A stretch of 64,000 nucleotides of DNA from Skermanella pratensis. GTDB taxonomy: Bacteria > Pseudomonadota > Alphaproteobacteria > Azospirillales > Azospirillaceae. Of the stretch, positions 42,616-50,917 are shown one piece after another; within the stretch, counting starts at the first letter, position 1, and every line of letters begins with the position of its first letter. The notes beneath the pieces are model-generated. The model was given only the letters and a program-made list of their open reading frames with translations. It was not told where the DNA came from and searched no databases. The position numbers and the translations under genes were made by a program. The DNA is taken from positions 3,650,501-3,714,500 of the forward strand of contig NZ_CP030265.1 in NCBI RefSeq assembly GCF_008843145.1, in the 5' to 3' direction.

Positions 42616-43773
42616 TCAGGATGCCAGGACGGCCGGCGGCTCGCCCGGGGCGGCGTCGCGGCGGAACTGGAGAAGCTCGTCCGGGGTCGGCGGCCTCTTG
42701 AAGGCGCCGGCAACCCGGCGCACCCGCGGCAGGATCGCCTGCGCCTCGCCGTCGCTCAGCTGGATTCCCAGGCCGGCGAACGCCAGCTTGACCCCGGCCG
42801 AGCCGGAATGCTTGCCGAGCACGATGCTGTGCCGGCGGCCGACCTCCGCCGGGTCGAAGCCCTGGTAGGTCAGCGGATCGCGCAGCAGGCCGTCCACATG
42901 GATGCCGGCCTCGTGGGTGAAGACGGCGCCGCCGACGATGCTCTTGTTGATCGGCACCGGCCGGTTCGACGCCCTCGCCACCAGCTCCGAAATGGCCGGC
43001 AGGCGCATCGCCTCGACGCCGGTATCCGTGCCGTAGAGGTGGCGAAGACCCATCACGATCTCCTCCAGGGCCGCGTTGCCGGCGCGCTCGCCCAGACCGT
43101 TGACGGTGGTGTTCACATCGGTGGCCTCGCCACGGACCGCGGCCAGCGAATTGGCGGTGGCGAGGCCCAGATCGTCGTGGGCGTGGATCTCTATCTCCAG
43201 GTCGGTGCGCGCGCGCAGCGCCTGGATGAAGGCGAAGGTCTGGAAGGGGTCGAGCACGCCCAGCGTGTCGGCGAAGCGGTAGCGACGGGCACCGGCGGCC
43301 TGCGCCGTCTCGGCGACCCGCGCCATGAAGTCGGGATCGGCGCGGGAGCTGTCCTCACCGCCGAAGCCGACTTCCAGGCCCAGGTCGCGGGCGGTCCGGA
43401 TCTGGCGGTCGATCTGGGCCAGCGCCCAAGCCCGGTCGCGCCCCAGCTTGCGCTGGATATGGATGTCGGACACCGGCATCGACATGTTGACGAAGGAAAC
43501 GCCGCAGGTGGCGGCCTCATGCAGGTCGTCGGCACGCATCCGGCACCACACCATCAGGCGGGCCCGCACCAGCCCGGCGGCGGCCACGGCGCGGATGCTC
43601 TCGCGCTCCTCCTCACCCATGGCGGGAATTCCGATCTCCAGTTCGGGCACCCCCGCGGCGTCGAGCGCGCGGGCGATCGCGATCTTCTCCTCGATGGTGA
43701 AGGCAACGCCGGCGGTCTGTTCACCGTCGCGGAGCGTGGTGTCGTTGATCGTGACGGAGCTCGGCTCGGGCAT
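42616..43773 (-). CDS. nifV: Homocitrate synthase NifV
   Basis: The 385-residue enzyme condenses acetyl-CoA with 2-oxoglutarate to homocitrate, the organic ligand of FeMo-co. Features are [18 protein letters not shown] (metal Asp and Arg), the [13 protein letters not shown] metal site, [18 protein letters not shown] and [11 protein letters not shown]. The ATG at 43773 follows a GGAG site; a longer frame runs into a repeat element. It is followed by cysE after 21 bases. Confidence 0.95.
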   Translation of the reverse strand: MPEPSSVTINDTTLRDGEQTAGVAFTIEEKIAIARALDAAGVPELEIGIPAMGEEERESIRAVAAAGLVRARLMVWCRMRADDLHEAATCGVSFVNMSMPVSDIHIQRKLGRDRAWALAQIDRQIRTARDLGLEVGFGGEDSSRADPDFMARVAETAQAAGARRYRFADTLGVLDPFQTFAFIQALRARTDLEIEIHAHDDLGLATANSLAAVRGEATDVNTTVNGLGERAGNAALEEIVMGLRHLYGTDTGVEAMRLPAISELVARASNRPVPINKSIVGGAVFTHEAGIHVDGLLRDPLTYQGFDPAEVGRRHSIVLGKHSGSAGVKLAFAGLGIQLSDGEAQAILPRVRRVAGAFKRPPTPDELLQFRRDAAPGEPPAVLAS

Positions 43774-43798
43774 CGCGGTGACTCCAGAGGAGGACTTT

Positions 43799-43876
43799 GT
43801 AGGTCGGGTAGAGCGCAGCGGCACCCGACGCCATCACGCCTGATTGTCGGGTGCTGCTTCGCTCTACCCGACCTAC
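43799..43876. repeat. REP-like extragenic palindrome between nifS and nifV
   Basis: A long imperfect inverted repeat occupies the 113-base gap between nifS and nifV. The arms are GTAGGTCGGGTAGAGCGCAG... and its complement ...CGCTCTACCCGACCTAC, with a loop of about 16 bases. The GGTCGGGTAGAGCG/CGCTCTACCCGACC form resembles REP-like elements scattered in many bacterial genomes. It would form a strong hairpin in the nif transcript. Confidence 0.8.
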
Positions 43877-43886
43877 GGCTTTCCGC

Positions 43887-45083
43887 TTACGAGTAGACCG
43901 GCTGGAAACCGGCCGTGGCGCCCTGGTTGGTCCAGTAGGGCGACAGCTTGCGCAGCCGCTCGATGATGCCCGGCACGACCCGGATCACCGTATCGATCTC
44001 CTCCGCCGTGGTGTCGCGCGACAAGGAGAACCGGGTGGCGCCGTGGGCCGCCGTGTAGGGAACGCCCATCGCCCGCATCACGTGGCTCGGCTCCAGCGAG
44101 CCGGACGTGCAGGCCGATCCGGAAGAGGCCGCGATGCCCTCCTCGTTCAGCAGCAGCAGGATCGCCTCGCCCTCGATGAACTCGAACGCGACGTTGGCGG
44201 TGTTGGGCAGGCGGTTGGCCGGGTTGCCGGTGACGAAGCAGTTGGGGATCGCCTCGACCAGCGCCTTCTCAAGCCGGTCGCGGAGCGCTGCCACCTGGGT
44301 CAGCTCGATCGCCATCGACTCGCGCGCAAGCTCGCACGCCTTGCCGAGACCGACGATGGCCGGGGCGTTCTCGGTGCCGGCACGGCGTCCGCGCTCCTGG
44401 TGGCCGCCGCGAAGCATCGGCCGGAAGCGGACCCCGCGCTTGACGTACAGGGCGCCGATGCCCTTGGGGGCATGCAGCTTGTGGCCCGACAGCGACAGCA
44501 TGTCGATCGCCGAGTTCGCCAGGTCCATCGGCAGCTTGCCGACCGCCTGGACGGCATCGGTGTGGAACAGGGCGCCGACCTTCTTCGCCATGTTCGCCAG
44601 CAGTTCGACCGGGAAGATGGTTCCGGTCTCGTTGTTGGCCCACATGATGGAGACGACGGCCACGTTCTCCGACAGCGCCGCCTCGTATTTTTCGAGGTCG
44701 AGGTTGCCCTTGCCGTCCACCGGGATGCGATGGATCCTGTAGCCTTCCTTGCTCTCCAGGAAGTCGCAGAGGCTGAGGATGGCCGGGTGCTCGACGACCG
44801 AGGTCACGATCTCCCGGCGCTTCGGATAGGCCTTCAGCGCCGACAGGATCGCCGTGCTGTCGGACTCGGTCCCGCCCGACGTGAACACGATCTCCGTGTC
44901 GAAGGCGGCGCCGAGCAGCTTCTGCACCTCGCCGCGGGCCCACTCGATCTTGCCGCCGACCGCGGCGCCGTAGCCGTGCATCGATGACGGGTTGCCGAAA
45001 TGCTCGGTGAAGAACGGCATCATCTCGGCGACGACGGCCGGATCGACGCGGGTGGTGGCGTTGTTGTCCAGATAGATACCCAT
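43887..45083 (-). CDS. nifS: Cysteine desulfurase NifS
   Basis: The 398-residue PLP enzyme takes sulfur from cysteine for nitrogenase Fe-S clusters. The Schiff-base lysine is in LSLSGHKLHAPKGIGALYV. The catalytic Cys is in GIAASSGSACTSGSLEPSHV. The N-terminus MGIYLDNNATTRVDP is typical. It follows nifU by 5 bases, as expected of partners that act together on the scaffold. Confidence 0.97.
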   Translation of the reverse strand: MGIYLDNNATTRVDPAVVAEMMPFFTEHFGNPSSMHGYGAAVGGKIEWARGEVQKLLGAAFDTEIVFTSGGTESDSTAILSALKAYPKRREIVTSVVEHPAILSLCDFLESKEGYRIHRIPVDGKGNLDLEKYEAALSENVAVVSIMWANNETGTIFPVELLANMAKKVGALFHTDAVQAVGKLPMDLANSAIDMLSLSGHKLHAPKGIGALYVKRGVRFRPMLRGGHQERGRRAGTENAPAIVGLGKACELARESMAIELTQVAALRDRLEKALVEAIPNCFVTGNPANRLPNTANVAFEFIEGEAILLLLNEEGIAASSGSACTSGSLEPSHVMRAMGVPYTAAHGATRFSLSRDTTAEEIDTVIRVVPGIIERLRKLSPYWTNQGATAGFQPVYS

Positions 45084-45088
45084 GCCGC

Positions 45089-46030
45089 TCACTCCGCCGC
45101 CATCATGGTATGGGGGATGACACGGACCAGTTCGCCGAGCTTCTCGACGAGCTTGGTCTGGATGCCCTCGATCGTGACCGACGCCATCTGGCAGCCGGAG
45201 CAGGCGCCGCTGAGCCGGACATAGATGTTCTTGCCGTCGATATCGACCAGTTCCACGTCGCCGCCGTCCTGCTTGAGGTAGGGCCGCATCTCCTCCAGCG
45301 TCGCGATCACGATCTGCATGCGCTGGACGTTGCTGAGCTTCTTCGCCGGGACCGGCTTGGCCGCCTCGGGAGAGGCGGGAGCGGCCAGCGGGGCGATGTC
45401 GGCGAGACCGACCATGGCCGGAGCGGGCGCCTTGGCCGCGACCGGCTCCAGCGTCTTGCCCTGCTTGGCGAGCAGGCTCTCCAGCAGATCCTCGATCTTC
45501 TCGTGGCAGGTCTTGCAGCTCGCGCCGGCCTTCGTGTAGTTGGTGACCTGCTCCAGGGTGGTCAGGGCGTTGACCTCGACCGCGCGCTCGATCATCGCGG
45601 CGTCGACGCCGAAGCACTTGCAGATCAGCTCGCCCTCTTCATGGTCGTCGACCCATTCCTCGCCCCGGTAGTTGGCGATGGCGGCGCGCAGCGCCTCGGC
45701 GCCCATGACCGAACAGTGCATCTTTTCCGGCGGCAGGCCTTCCAGATAGTCCGCGATGTCCTTGTTGGTGACCTGGAGGGCCTCGTCGACCGTCTTGCCG
45801 ATGATCATCTCGGTCAACGCCGAGGACGACGCGATGGCGGAGCCGCAGCCGAAGGTCTGGAACCGGGCGTCCTGGATGACCTGGGTCTCGGGCTCGACCT
45901 TCAGCATCAAGCGGAGCGCATCGCCGCAGGAAATGGAGCCGACCTCGCCGACGGCGTTCGCCTCTTCCAGGACGCCGGCATTCTTCGGATTGAAGAAATG
46001 CTCCTTAAGCTTGTCAGAGTAGTTCCACAT
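45089..46030 (-). CDS. nifU: Fe-S cluster scaffold NifU
   Basis: The 313-residue modular scaffold has three parts. The IscU-like N-terminal domain has [23 protein letters not shown] and [11 protein letters not shown]. The central [2Fe-2S] BFD domain has ICKCFGVD and [10 protein letters not shown]. The C-terminal NifU domain has [16 protein letters not shown]. It assembles [2Fe-2S] and [4Fe-4S] clusters with sulfur from NifS. A short Ala/Pro linker separates the last two domains. The ATG at 46030 has an AGGAGA site. Confidence 0.97.
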   Translation of the reverse strand: MWNYSDKLKEHFFNPKNAGVLEEANAVGEVGSISCGDALRLMLKVEPETQVIQDARFQTFGCGSAIASSSALTEMIIGKTVDEALQVTNKDIADYLEGLPPEKMHCSVMGAEALRAAIANYRGEEWVDDHEEGELICKCFGVDAAMIERAVEVNALTTLEQVTNYTKAGASCKTCHEKIEDLLESLLAKQGKTLEPVAAKAPAPAMVGLADIAPLAAPASPEAAKPVPAKKLSNVQRMQIVIATLEEMRPYLKQDGGDVELVDIDGKNIYVRLSGACSGCQMASVTIEGIQTKLVEKLGELVRVIPHTMMAAE

Positions 46031-46103
46031 TGGTCTGTTCTCCTGTATCGGCCCGGTGTGCCCGACCGGCCTGGTATCCGAAGGTCGCAGCCTTGGCCGC
46101 GCG

Positions 46104-46502
46104 TCAGTGATGGTGGCCGTGACCGTGGCCGCACGAACCGCCCGCCTCGGCCGGAGCGCCGGCGGGCTTGGAGTTGCAAGACGACGTGGAGAAGGAGGAG
46201 CCGCAGCCGCAGGTCGATGTCGCGTTGGGATTCTCGAACTTGAACCCGGCACCGCCCACGCTCTCGACATAATCGACGACGACGCCGTTCAGGTGCACCA
46301 TGCTGCCGGCATCGATGAACACCTTGACGTCGCCGTATTCCAGCACGGTGTCATCCTCGCCGGCACCGGCTTCCAGGCCCATCTGGTACTTCAGGCCGGC
46401 GCACCCGCCGTCCGCCACCTGGATGCGCAAGCCTTGCGCGGCGGCCGAAGTGGCCAGGACGCGCTGGAGAGTGCTTACCGCCGAATCCGTCAGCGTCACC
46501 AT
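46104..46502 (-). CDS. iscA: Nif-associated IscA/HesB iron-sulfur assembly protein with His-rich tail
   Basis: The 132-residue A-type carrier has the three conserved Cys: [10 protein letters not shown] and STCGCGSSF. It should transfer clusters from NifU to target proteins. The C-terminal ~30 residues are unusual: they are Ser/Cys-rich and end in GHGHGHHH, a likely metal-binding tail. The ATG at 46502 has an AAGGAG site. It is the first gene of the unit; its sigma-54 promoter and NifA site lie upstream. Confidence 0.92.
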   Translation of the reverse strand: MVTLTDSAVSTLQRVLATSAAAQGLRIQVADGGCAGLKYQMGLEAGAGEDDTVLEYGDVKVFIDAGSMVHLNGVVVDYVESVGGAGFKFENPNATSTCGCGSSFSTSSCNSKPAGAPAEAGGSCGHGHGHHH

Positions 46503-46546
46503 CGAACCTGTCTCCTTAAGACGAGATTTTTCAGGACCTTCCACAG

Positions 46547-46562
46547 AGCAAAATCCGGGCCA
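46547..46562 (-). promoter_or_regulatory. Sigma-54 promoter of iscA-nifUSV-cysE-nifW
   Basis: The minus strand reads TGGCCCGGATTTTGCT, with GG and GC 10 bases apart. One base (C for A in GGCAC) departs from the best consensus. It is 45 bases upstream of the iscA ATG. Confidence 0.82.
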
Positions 46563-46635
46563 TTTGCAGCTTATTGATTTCATTGATTTTTTTATTTCCT
46601 GTCCGCTGAACCATGGCGGCTTGCCGACAGAAGCC

Positions 46636-46651
46636 TGTCGTAAACCCGACA
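46636..46651. promoter_or_regulatory. NifA upstream activator site before iscA
   Basis: TGTCGTAAACCCGACA fits TGT-N10-ACA, about 75 bases upstream of the -24 element. It also lies about 100 bases before the divergent TPR-like gene. Confidence 0.83.
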
Positions 46652-46749
46652 AGGCGGGGCCGCCGCCGGGATCGGGCGAGAAAACGCTTCATATCCATAA
46701 AAAAGCTATGGTATTAGCGGAAGCCGCCATGCCGCCAGGAGACACCGCG

Positions 46750-47256
46750 ATGCGCCAGATCGAGTTCCGAATCCCTGACGGCAGGATGGCGTTCGGCGAC
46801 GTTCCCGAGCATATCGACGCCCTCCTCCAGGAAGCGGTGAAGGCGCGCCTTGCCGGCGATCTCGAACTTTCGGAAAGTCTGCTGTGGGAGGCGCATCATC
46901 TGGGGCCGAAGGCCCTGCCGGTGTTCTACGCACTCTACAAGTTCTACTTCAACCAGCGCCGCCTGGATCAGGCGGAGCGCGTCGCCCTGATCGGGCTCGA
47001 TGCCGCCGCCCGCCTCGGCGGGTTCGATCCCGACTGGCGGCGGCTGTCCGCGGGATCCGCCGACTGGGCTTCCCTGACCGGCGCTCCCCATTTCTATCTG
47101 TTCACCCTGAAGGCCCTGAGCTTCATCACCCTCCGCGGCGCCCGCACCGGTGAGTCGCTGGACATGCTGGCCAAGCTCAAGGAGCTGGACCCGGCCGACA
47201 CCGTCGGCTATGGCGTGATCGCGACGCTCGCCGAACGGGTCGCCGAGGCGGAGTAG
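46750..47256 (+). CDS. TPR-like protein divergent from the nif Fe-S operon
   Basis: The 168-residue soluble protein is helical and resembles tetratricopeptide-type repeats (VKARLAGDLELSESLLWEAHHL, then YKFYFNQRRLDQAERVALIG split over two repeats). It begins MRQIEFRIPDG. The start at 46750 follows CAGGAGACACC and was preferred over earlier in-frame ATGs. It is divergent from iscA, shares its regulatory region and converges with nifQ, so a nitrogen-fixation role is plausible; no function can be named. Confidence 0.75.
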   Translation: MRQIEFRIPDGRMAFGDVPEHIDALLQEAVKARLAGDLELSESLLWEAHHLGPKALPVFYALYKFYFNQRRLDQAERVALIGLDAAARLGGFDPDWRRLSAGSADWASLTGAPHFYLFTLKALSFITLRGARTGESLDMLAKLKELDPADTVGYGVIATLAERVAEAE

Positions 47257-47354
47257 GCTGACCGCTTCCGCGGTCCTTCCCCGGATACCGTGATTTCCAA
47301 GTGTTTCGCGAGAACCCGCCGCTTGGCCGACATGCCGTTCCGTGACGTCCGGCG

Positions 47355-47984
47355 TCACTCCTCCGGCCCGAAGCAAAGCTTGAAGTCCGTGCAGACCCCG
47401 CAACTGGGCGCCTTGCACAGGTTCAGGCCCTCACGGTCGCAGAGCTGCTTGTAGAAGAACTTCTTCCATTTCATGTCGCCGGTGTTCTTCTCCGCCAGCG
47501 GCCCGAAATGACGGAGGAGCAGCCCGGAGAGGTCCTTGCGGCCGGTCAGCCCGAGGTCCTGCCAGAGATGGTTGGAGAACAGGCAGGCCCGGGCGACCAT
47601 CGAGGCCAGCCAGACCGCCTCGTCGGCGGGAGCGGTGACATGATCGAGCAGCAGGGTGCGGAGATCGTCCATTTCCTCCGCCAGGACCAGGTCGGCGACT
47701 CCCCTGCCCTGCCGCCGGCCCCGCCGGGCGGCAAGGTATACGGCGACGGAGGACCCACGACCGGCAAGCGCCGGAAAATGTTTCGACAGCAGCCGGTCCA
47801 GTTCGGCAGGCGCCAAGCCGACGGCGTCGTCCAGCGGATCGGCGCCGTCGGTGGCCCTTGCCGAGAGGATGCAGGCGAAGACATGGCTGTCGGGATCACC
47901 GGCATCGGCCACCGCCGCCATCAGCGCACCGTAAAGGGCGGCGGAATCGGCGAGCGCGAACGGTGCAGGCGTCATGATCGTCAT
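47355..47984 (-). CDS. nifQ: Molybdenum-donor protein NifQ
   Basis: The 209-residue protein is NifQ, which carries a Mo-Fe-S cluster and donates molybdenum for FeMo-co. The diagnostic C-terminal motif Cys-x4-Cys-x2-Cys-x5-Cys is present in CKAPSCGVCTDFKLCF. The start is either the ATG at 47984 or the one at 47975. It is the last gene of the nifHDKENX unit and follows fdxB by 45 bases. Confidence 0.93.
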   Translation of the reverse strand: MTIMTPAPFALADSAALYGALMAAVADAGDPDSHVFACILSARATDGADPLDDAVGLAPAELDRLLSKHFPALAGRGSSVAVYLAARRGRRQGRGVADLVLAEEMDDLRTLLLDHVTAPADEAVWLASMVARACLFSNHLWQDLGLTGRKDLSGLLLRHFGPLAEKNTGDMKWKKFFYKQLCDREGLNLCKAPSCGVCTDFKLCFGPEE

Positions 47985-48029
47985 GTCGGGCCTTTCACGG
48001 CACAAGGTTGCGGAAGTGTTCGGACGGGG

Positions 48030-48323
48030 TCAGGCCGCCAGGGCGGCGTGGGTGAAACAGCTCTTGCCGCAGACCTTGGCGCAGGACTGGCAGCCGATGC
48101 AGTTCTCCCCGTTGGCGATGCTCATGACCTTCTTCTCGGCATCGTCGTCCTGGGCGTCCACGATGTCGCCGTCCTCGGTGATGCCGATCATGTTCAGGAC
48201 GCCCTGCGGGCAGACCTTGAAGCAGCGGCCGCAGCCGATGCAGGCTTTCTGGTTCAGATCCTCCACGAATTTGGGAGTCCACGACCCGCCACCCTTCGTC
48301 TTACCCTGGACAAATCCGCTCAT
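48030..48323 (-). CDS. fdxB: Nif-specific ferredoxin III (FdxB)
   Basis: The 97-residue ferredoxin has two [4Fe-4S] sites: CIGCGRCFKVCPQ and CIGCQSCAKVC. The insertion of about 40 residues between them and GKSCFTH after the second are typical of the nif-specific ferredoxin III group linked to FeMo-co synthesis. It lies between the CCE_0567-like gene and nifQ on the same strand. The ATG at 48323 was chosen for the standard start MSGFVQ. Confidence 0.93.
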   Translation of the reverse strand: MSGFVQGKTKGGGSWTPKFVEDLNQKACIGCGRCFKVCPQGVLNMIGITEDGDIVDAQDDDAEKKVMSIANGENCIGCQSCAKVCGKSCFTHAALAA

Positions 48324-48368
48324 CGTGAACTCTCCTCGCATTCATGTGTCGTGTTGTTGTCTAAGTGG

Positions 48369-48566
48369 TCAAGATGTCAGGGCCTTGAGCTCCGCGCGCT
48401 TCTCGGTCAGCAGCTTGAAGGCGTCATAGGTCTCCTGCGCCACCTCCAGGATCTTCTCCCATCCGCCCGGAAGTTCTTCGGACAGGTCGTGCAGGTCCAT
48501 CTTCTTCGCGGTCGCCCGCGCGTTCAGCTTCTTGATCTCGTCCTTCAGGGCGTCGATGTCGCTCAT
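48369..48566 (-). CDS. CCE_0567-like small nif-associated helical protein
   Basis: The 65-residue product is two amphipathic helices around a short turn (DLSEELPGGWEKI), as in the CCE_0567/DUF683 family of small putative metalloproteins. These are found beside the nifX-DUF269 pair in most nif clusters. Its exact role is unknown. Confidence 0.88.
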   Translation of the reverse strand: MSDIDALKDEIKKLNARATAKKMDLHDLSEELPGGWEKILEVAQETYDAFKLLTEKRAELKALTS

Positions 48567-48598
48567 GCCCGGATGCTCCTTCAGAGGTCGGCCACGCT

Positions 48599-49057
48599 TC
48601 AGAGGTCGGCGACGTCGCGATGCTTCTCGATCAGCGCCACGGCCTCGTCCACCAGCTTCGCGCCGTCCTGCGCGACCGCCTCGATCGAGGGGAAGCCGAA
48701 GCGATGGACATCGCGGATATGCTTGCTCAGCACCACCAGCCGGCCGGTCAGCAGGACCATGCGGCCGAAGCCCTCGTGACTCATCTTCATGATCGGCGTC
48801 GCCATAAGGCGGGTCCGCTTCTCGATGGTCAGGCCGATCGCCTTGTAGAACTGCTCGACCCGGGTGATGGTGTCGGGGTCGGGATCGCCGATGATCGGGA
48901 TCAGCCGGCGCTCTTCCTTGGTCAGGACGAAGGGCCGCAGCAGGACGTCGTCGCTCTTGCCTTCCCAGGCGCCGTAGGTGTCCTCGGCGCGGATCAGCGA
49001 AACCAGGGTCTTCAGGAACTCCTGGTCGACCACCGGGGCTTCGATCGTTTCGGACAT
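48599..49057 (-). CDS. NifX-associated nitrogen fixation protein (DUF269)
   Basis: The 152-residue protein matches the DUF269 family, with LVSLIRAEDTYGAWEGKSDD near residue 20 and RLMATPIMKMSHEGFGR in the middle. It is almost always directly downstream of nifX, as here (7 bases). It is presumed to assist FeMo-co biosynthesis; the molecular role is not known. Confidence 0.93.
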   Translation of the reverse strand: MSETIEAPVVDQEFLKTLVSLIRAEDTYGAWEGKSDDVLLRPFVLTKEERRLIPIIGDPDPDTITRVEQFYKAIGLTIEKRTRLMATPIMKMSHEGFGRMVLLTGRLVVLSKHIRDVHRFGFPSIEAVAQDGAKLVDEAVALIEKHRDVADL

Positions 49058-49064
49058 GCTCTTC

Positions 49065-49562
49065 TCACTCCTCGTCGAAATTGCGGGCGACTTCGGCGCC
49101 CTTGTTCAGGGCCTTGCGCAGCCACGGCGGGGGCGACCCGTTCAGCGTCACCACCAGCTTCTCGCACAGGTCGGTGATCGCCTCGGGCTGCTCGACCTTC
49201 ACCGGATGGATCTTCTTCGCGACGATCCGCGCCGCGGCGGAGGCCCCGATGGCGGCCAGGTAGACGATGGCGCAGTCCTCGATCGCGGCGATCTTGGGGA
49301 CTAGCTTGTCCTCGTTGCCGTCCTCGAACATCTGGCCGTTGAACTGGACCGCCTCCAGCAAGCGGTAACCCGTGGGGTCTATCTCGTAGATCGCGATGTT
49401 CTTGGCCCACCCGAAATGGGCGTCCACGCGGGCCATGTCCTGGGTACAGAATGCAACCTTCATCATTCCCTCTCGCTTGGCCGGAGCACCCGAACCGTCC
49501 GGCGCGGCCGCCGTTTCGGGCGTGGTGGAGACGAGCCTAAGCCGCCGCGTGCGGACCGGCAT
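49065..49562 (-). CDS. nifX: FeMo-cofactor carrier NifX
   Basis: The 165-residue protein holds cofactor precursor (NifB-co/VK-cluster) during transfer to NifEN. The core domain starts at MKVAFCTQDMARVDAHFGWA and includes YLAAIGASAAARI. The N-terminus RTRRLRLV is typical of alphaproteobacterial NifX, which favours the start at 49562; that overlaps the nifN 3' end by 26 bases. DUF269 follows directly. Confidence 0.92.
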   Translation of the reverse strand: MPVRTRRLRLVSTTPETAAAPDGSGAPAKREGMMKVAFCTQDMARVDAHFGWAKNIAIYEIDPTGYRLLEAVQFNGQMFEDGNEDKLVPKIAAIEDCAIVYLAAIGASAAARIVAKKIHPVKVEQPEAITDLCEKLVVTLNGSPPPWLRKALNKGAEVARNFDEE

Positions 49563-50907
49563 GGTGGTCCTCCATCCCTTTGGGAGTTGCTCCGGCGTCG
49601 TGGGCGGCATGCGCGTGGTCGTTCGCCAGGAAGATGTTGCCCAACTCGAACAGCAGGTCGCGGGTGCCGCGATAGCCCACGGTGACCCGGTGCCCGGCGC
49701 CCAGGCGGTCGAAGGTCGGAAAGCCAGCGCGCACCAGCGGCGTTCCCAACTTGTCGACGGACTGCCGGGCGTGGCTGTTGGAGATCACCAGGTCGGCGCC
49801 GCGGGACAGCGTCTCGAAATCCTCGTGGTCCCCGACCAGCAGCGACCACGCCTTGATCTTCTCCAGGGCGGGCGACTGGGTGGGAGCGACCGCGGCGGTC
49901 ACTTCGCAGCCCATGTCCCGCAGGAAGCCGCAATAAGCGTAGAGGAGGTCCGGCTCCAGGGCCACCGCCACCCGCTTGCGGGTGAAATAGAAGTGCCCGT
50001 CCAGCATGCCGTCGACCAGGTGTTCCCGCTGGCGCCGGATCCGCGGCGGAACCGGCCTGCCGCTGACCTCGGCCAGCGTCCGGATCAGCTGGTCGACCGC
50101 CTCCAGCCCGACCACCCGGTCGAACAGCTTGAAGGGAACCCCCGTCTTCCTTTCCAGCGCCTGGGCCGGCTTGCGCATGTGCTCGCCGATCGCCAGCGTC
50201 AGGACCGACTCCCCCATGCCCTTGATCTCGGCGACGGTCACGCCGCCCAGGGTGGTCGCCTTGAAATCGTCCGGCTGGCGACCGCCCATCGAGGTGGACA
50301 GGTCGGGCAGGATCACCGGGGAGAGGCCGAACCCCTCGATCAGGTCCCGGATCTCCTCGACGTCGCCGGGAGTCAGGTGGCTGCCGGCCAGCACGTTGAC
50401 ACGGTTGGATACCTTCATCTCCGCCGGGGCGACGAGCCCCTCGATGACGGCGGTGACCGTGTTGGCGAAGCCTTCCTCGAGCCCGCCGGTGAAGTCCGGC
50501 GTATTGATGAAGACCAGGTTGCACTTGCCGGCCACTTCCGGATGCCTCTTCCGGAAGGTCGCGAGCGCCCCCTGCATGTCCTCGCCCTTGGTCTCGGTCA
50601 GGCCGGTCGTGCAGACGCCGATGATCTCGGGCTTGTTGCGCTCGTACATGGTGAGCACGGCCGCTTCCAGATTGTCGTAGCCGCCCAGGATGGTCTGGAC
50701 CTGGTCCATGGCGGTGGTCTGGAGCGGAATGGCCTCGCGGAAATGCCGGACCATCAGGACGAGCCCGAAGGCGGTGCAGCCCTGGCTGCCATGGAAGCAG
50801 GGCAGGCAGTTGTCGATGCCCAGCAGGGCGAGCGCGCCGCCGACCGGCTGGCTCATCTTGAGCGGATTGATCGCGGCGGCCTTGTTGGACTGATGAGCCT
50901 TGAACAT
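49537..50907 (-). CDS. nifN: FeMo-co scaffold subunit NifN
   Basis: The 456-residue subunit pairs with NifE to form the scaffold on which FeMo-co is matured. It is homologous to NifK: SQPVGGALALLGIDNCLPC, then HGSQGCTAFG with a Cys corresponding to the P-cluster ligand region, and TTGLTETKGEDMQG. The C-terminus is a His/Ala-rich tail. It is 10 bases after nifE. Confidence 0.96.
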   Translation of the reverse strand: MFKAHQSNKAAAINPLKMSQPVGGALALLGIDNCLPCFHGSQGCTAFGLVLMVRHFREAIPLQTTAMDQVQTILGGYDNLEAAVLTMYERNKPEIIGVCTTGLTETKGEDMQGALATFRKRHPEVAGKCNLVFINTPDFTGGLEEGFANTVTAVIEGLVAPAEMKVSNRVNVLAGSHLTPGDVEEIRDLIEGFGLSPVILPDLSTSMGGRQPDDFKATTLGGVTVAEIKGMGESVLTLAIGEHMRKPAQALERKTGVPFKLFDRVVGLEAVDQLIRTLAEVSGRPVPPRIRRQREHLVDGMLDGHFYFTRKRVAVALEPDLLYAYCGFLRDMGCEVTAAVAPTQSPALEKIKAWSLLVGDHEDFETLSRGADLVISNSHARQSVDKLGTPLVRAGFPTFDRLGAGHRVTVGYRGTRDLLFELGNIFLANDHAHAAHDAGATPKGMEDHHAGPHAAA

Positions 50908-50917
50908 CGCCGCCCCC

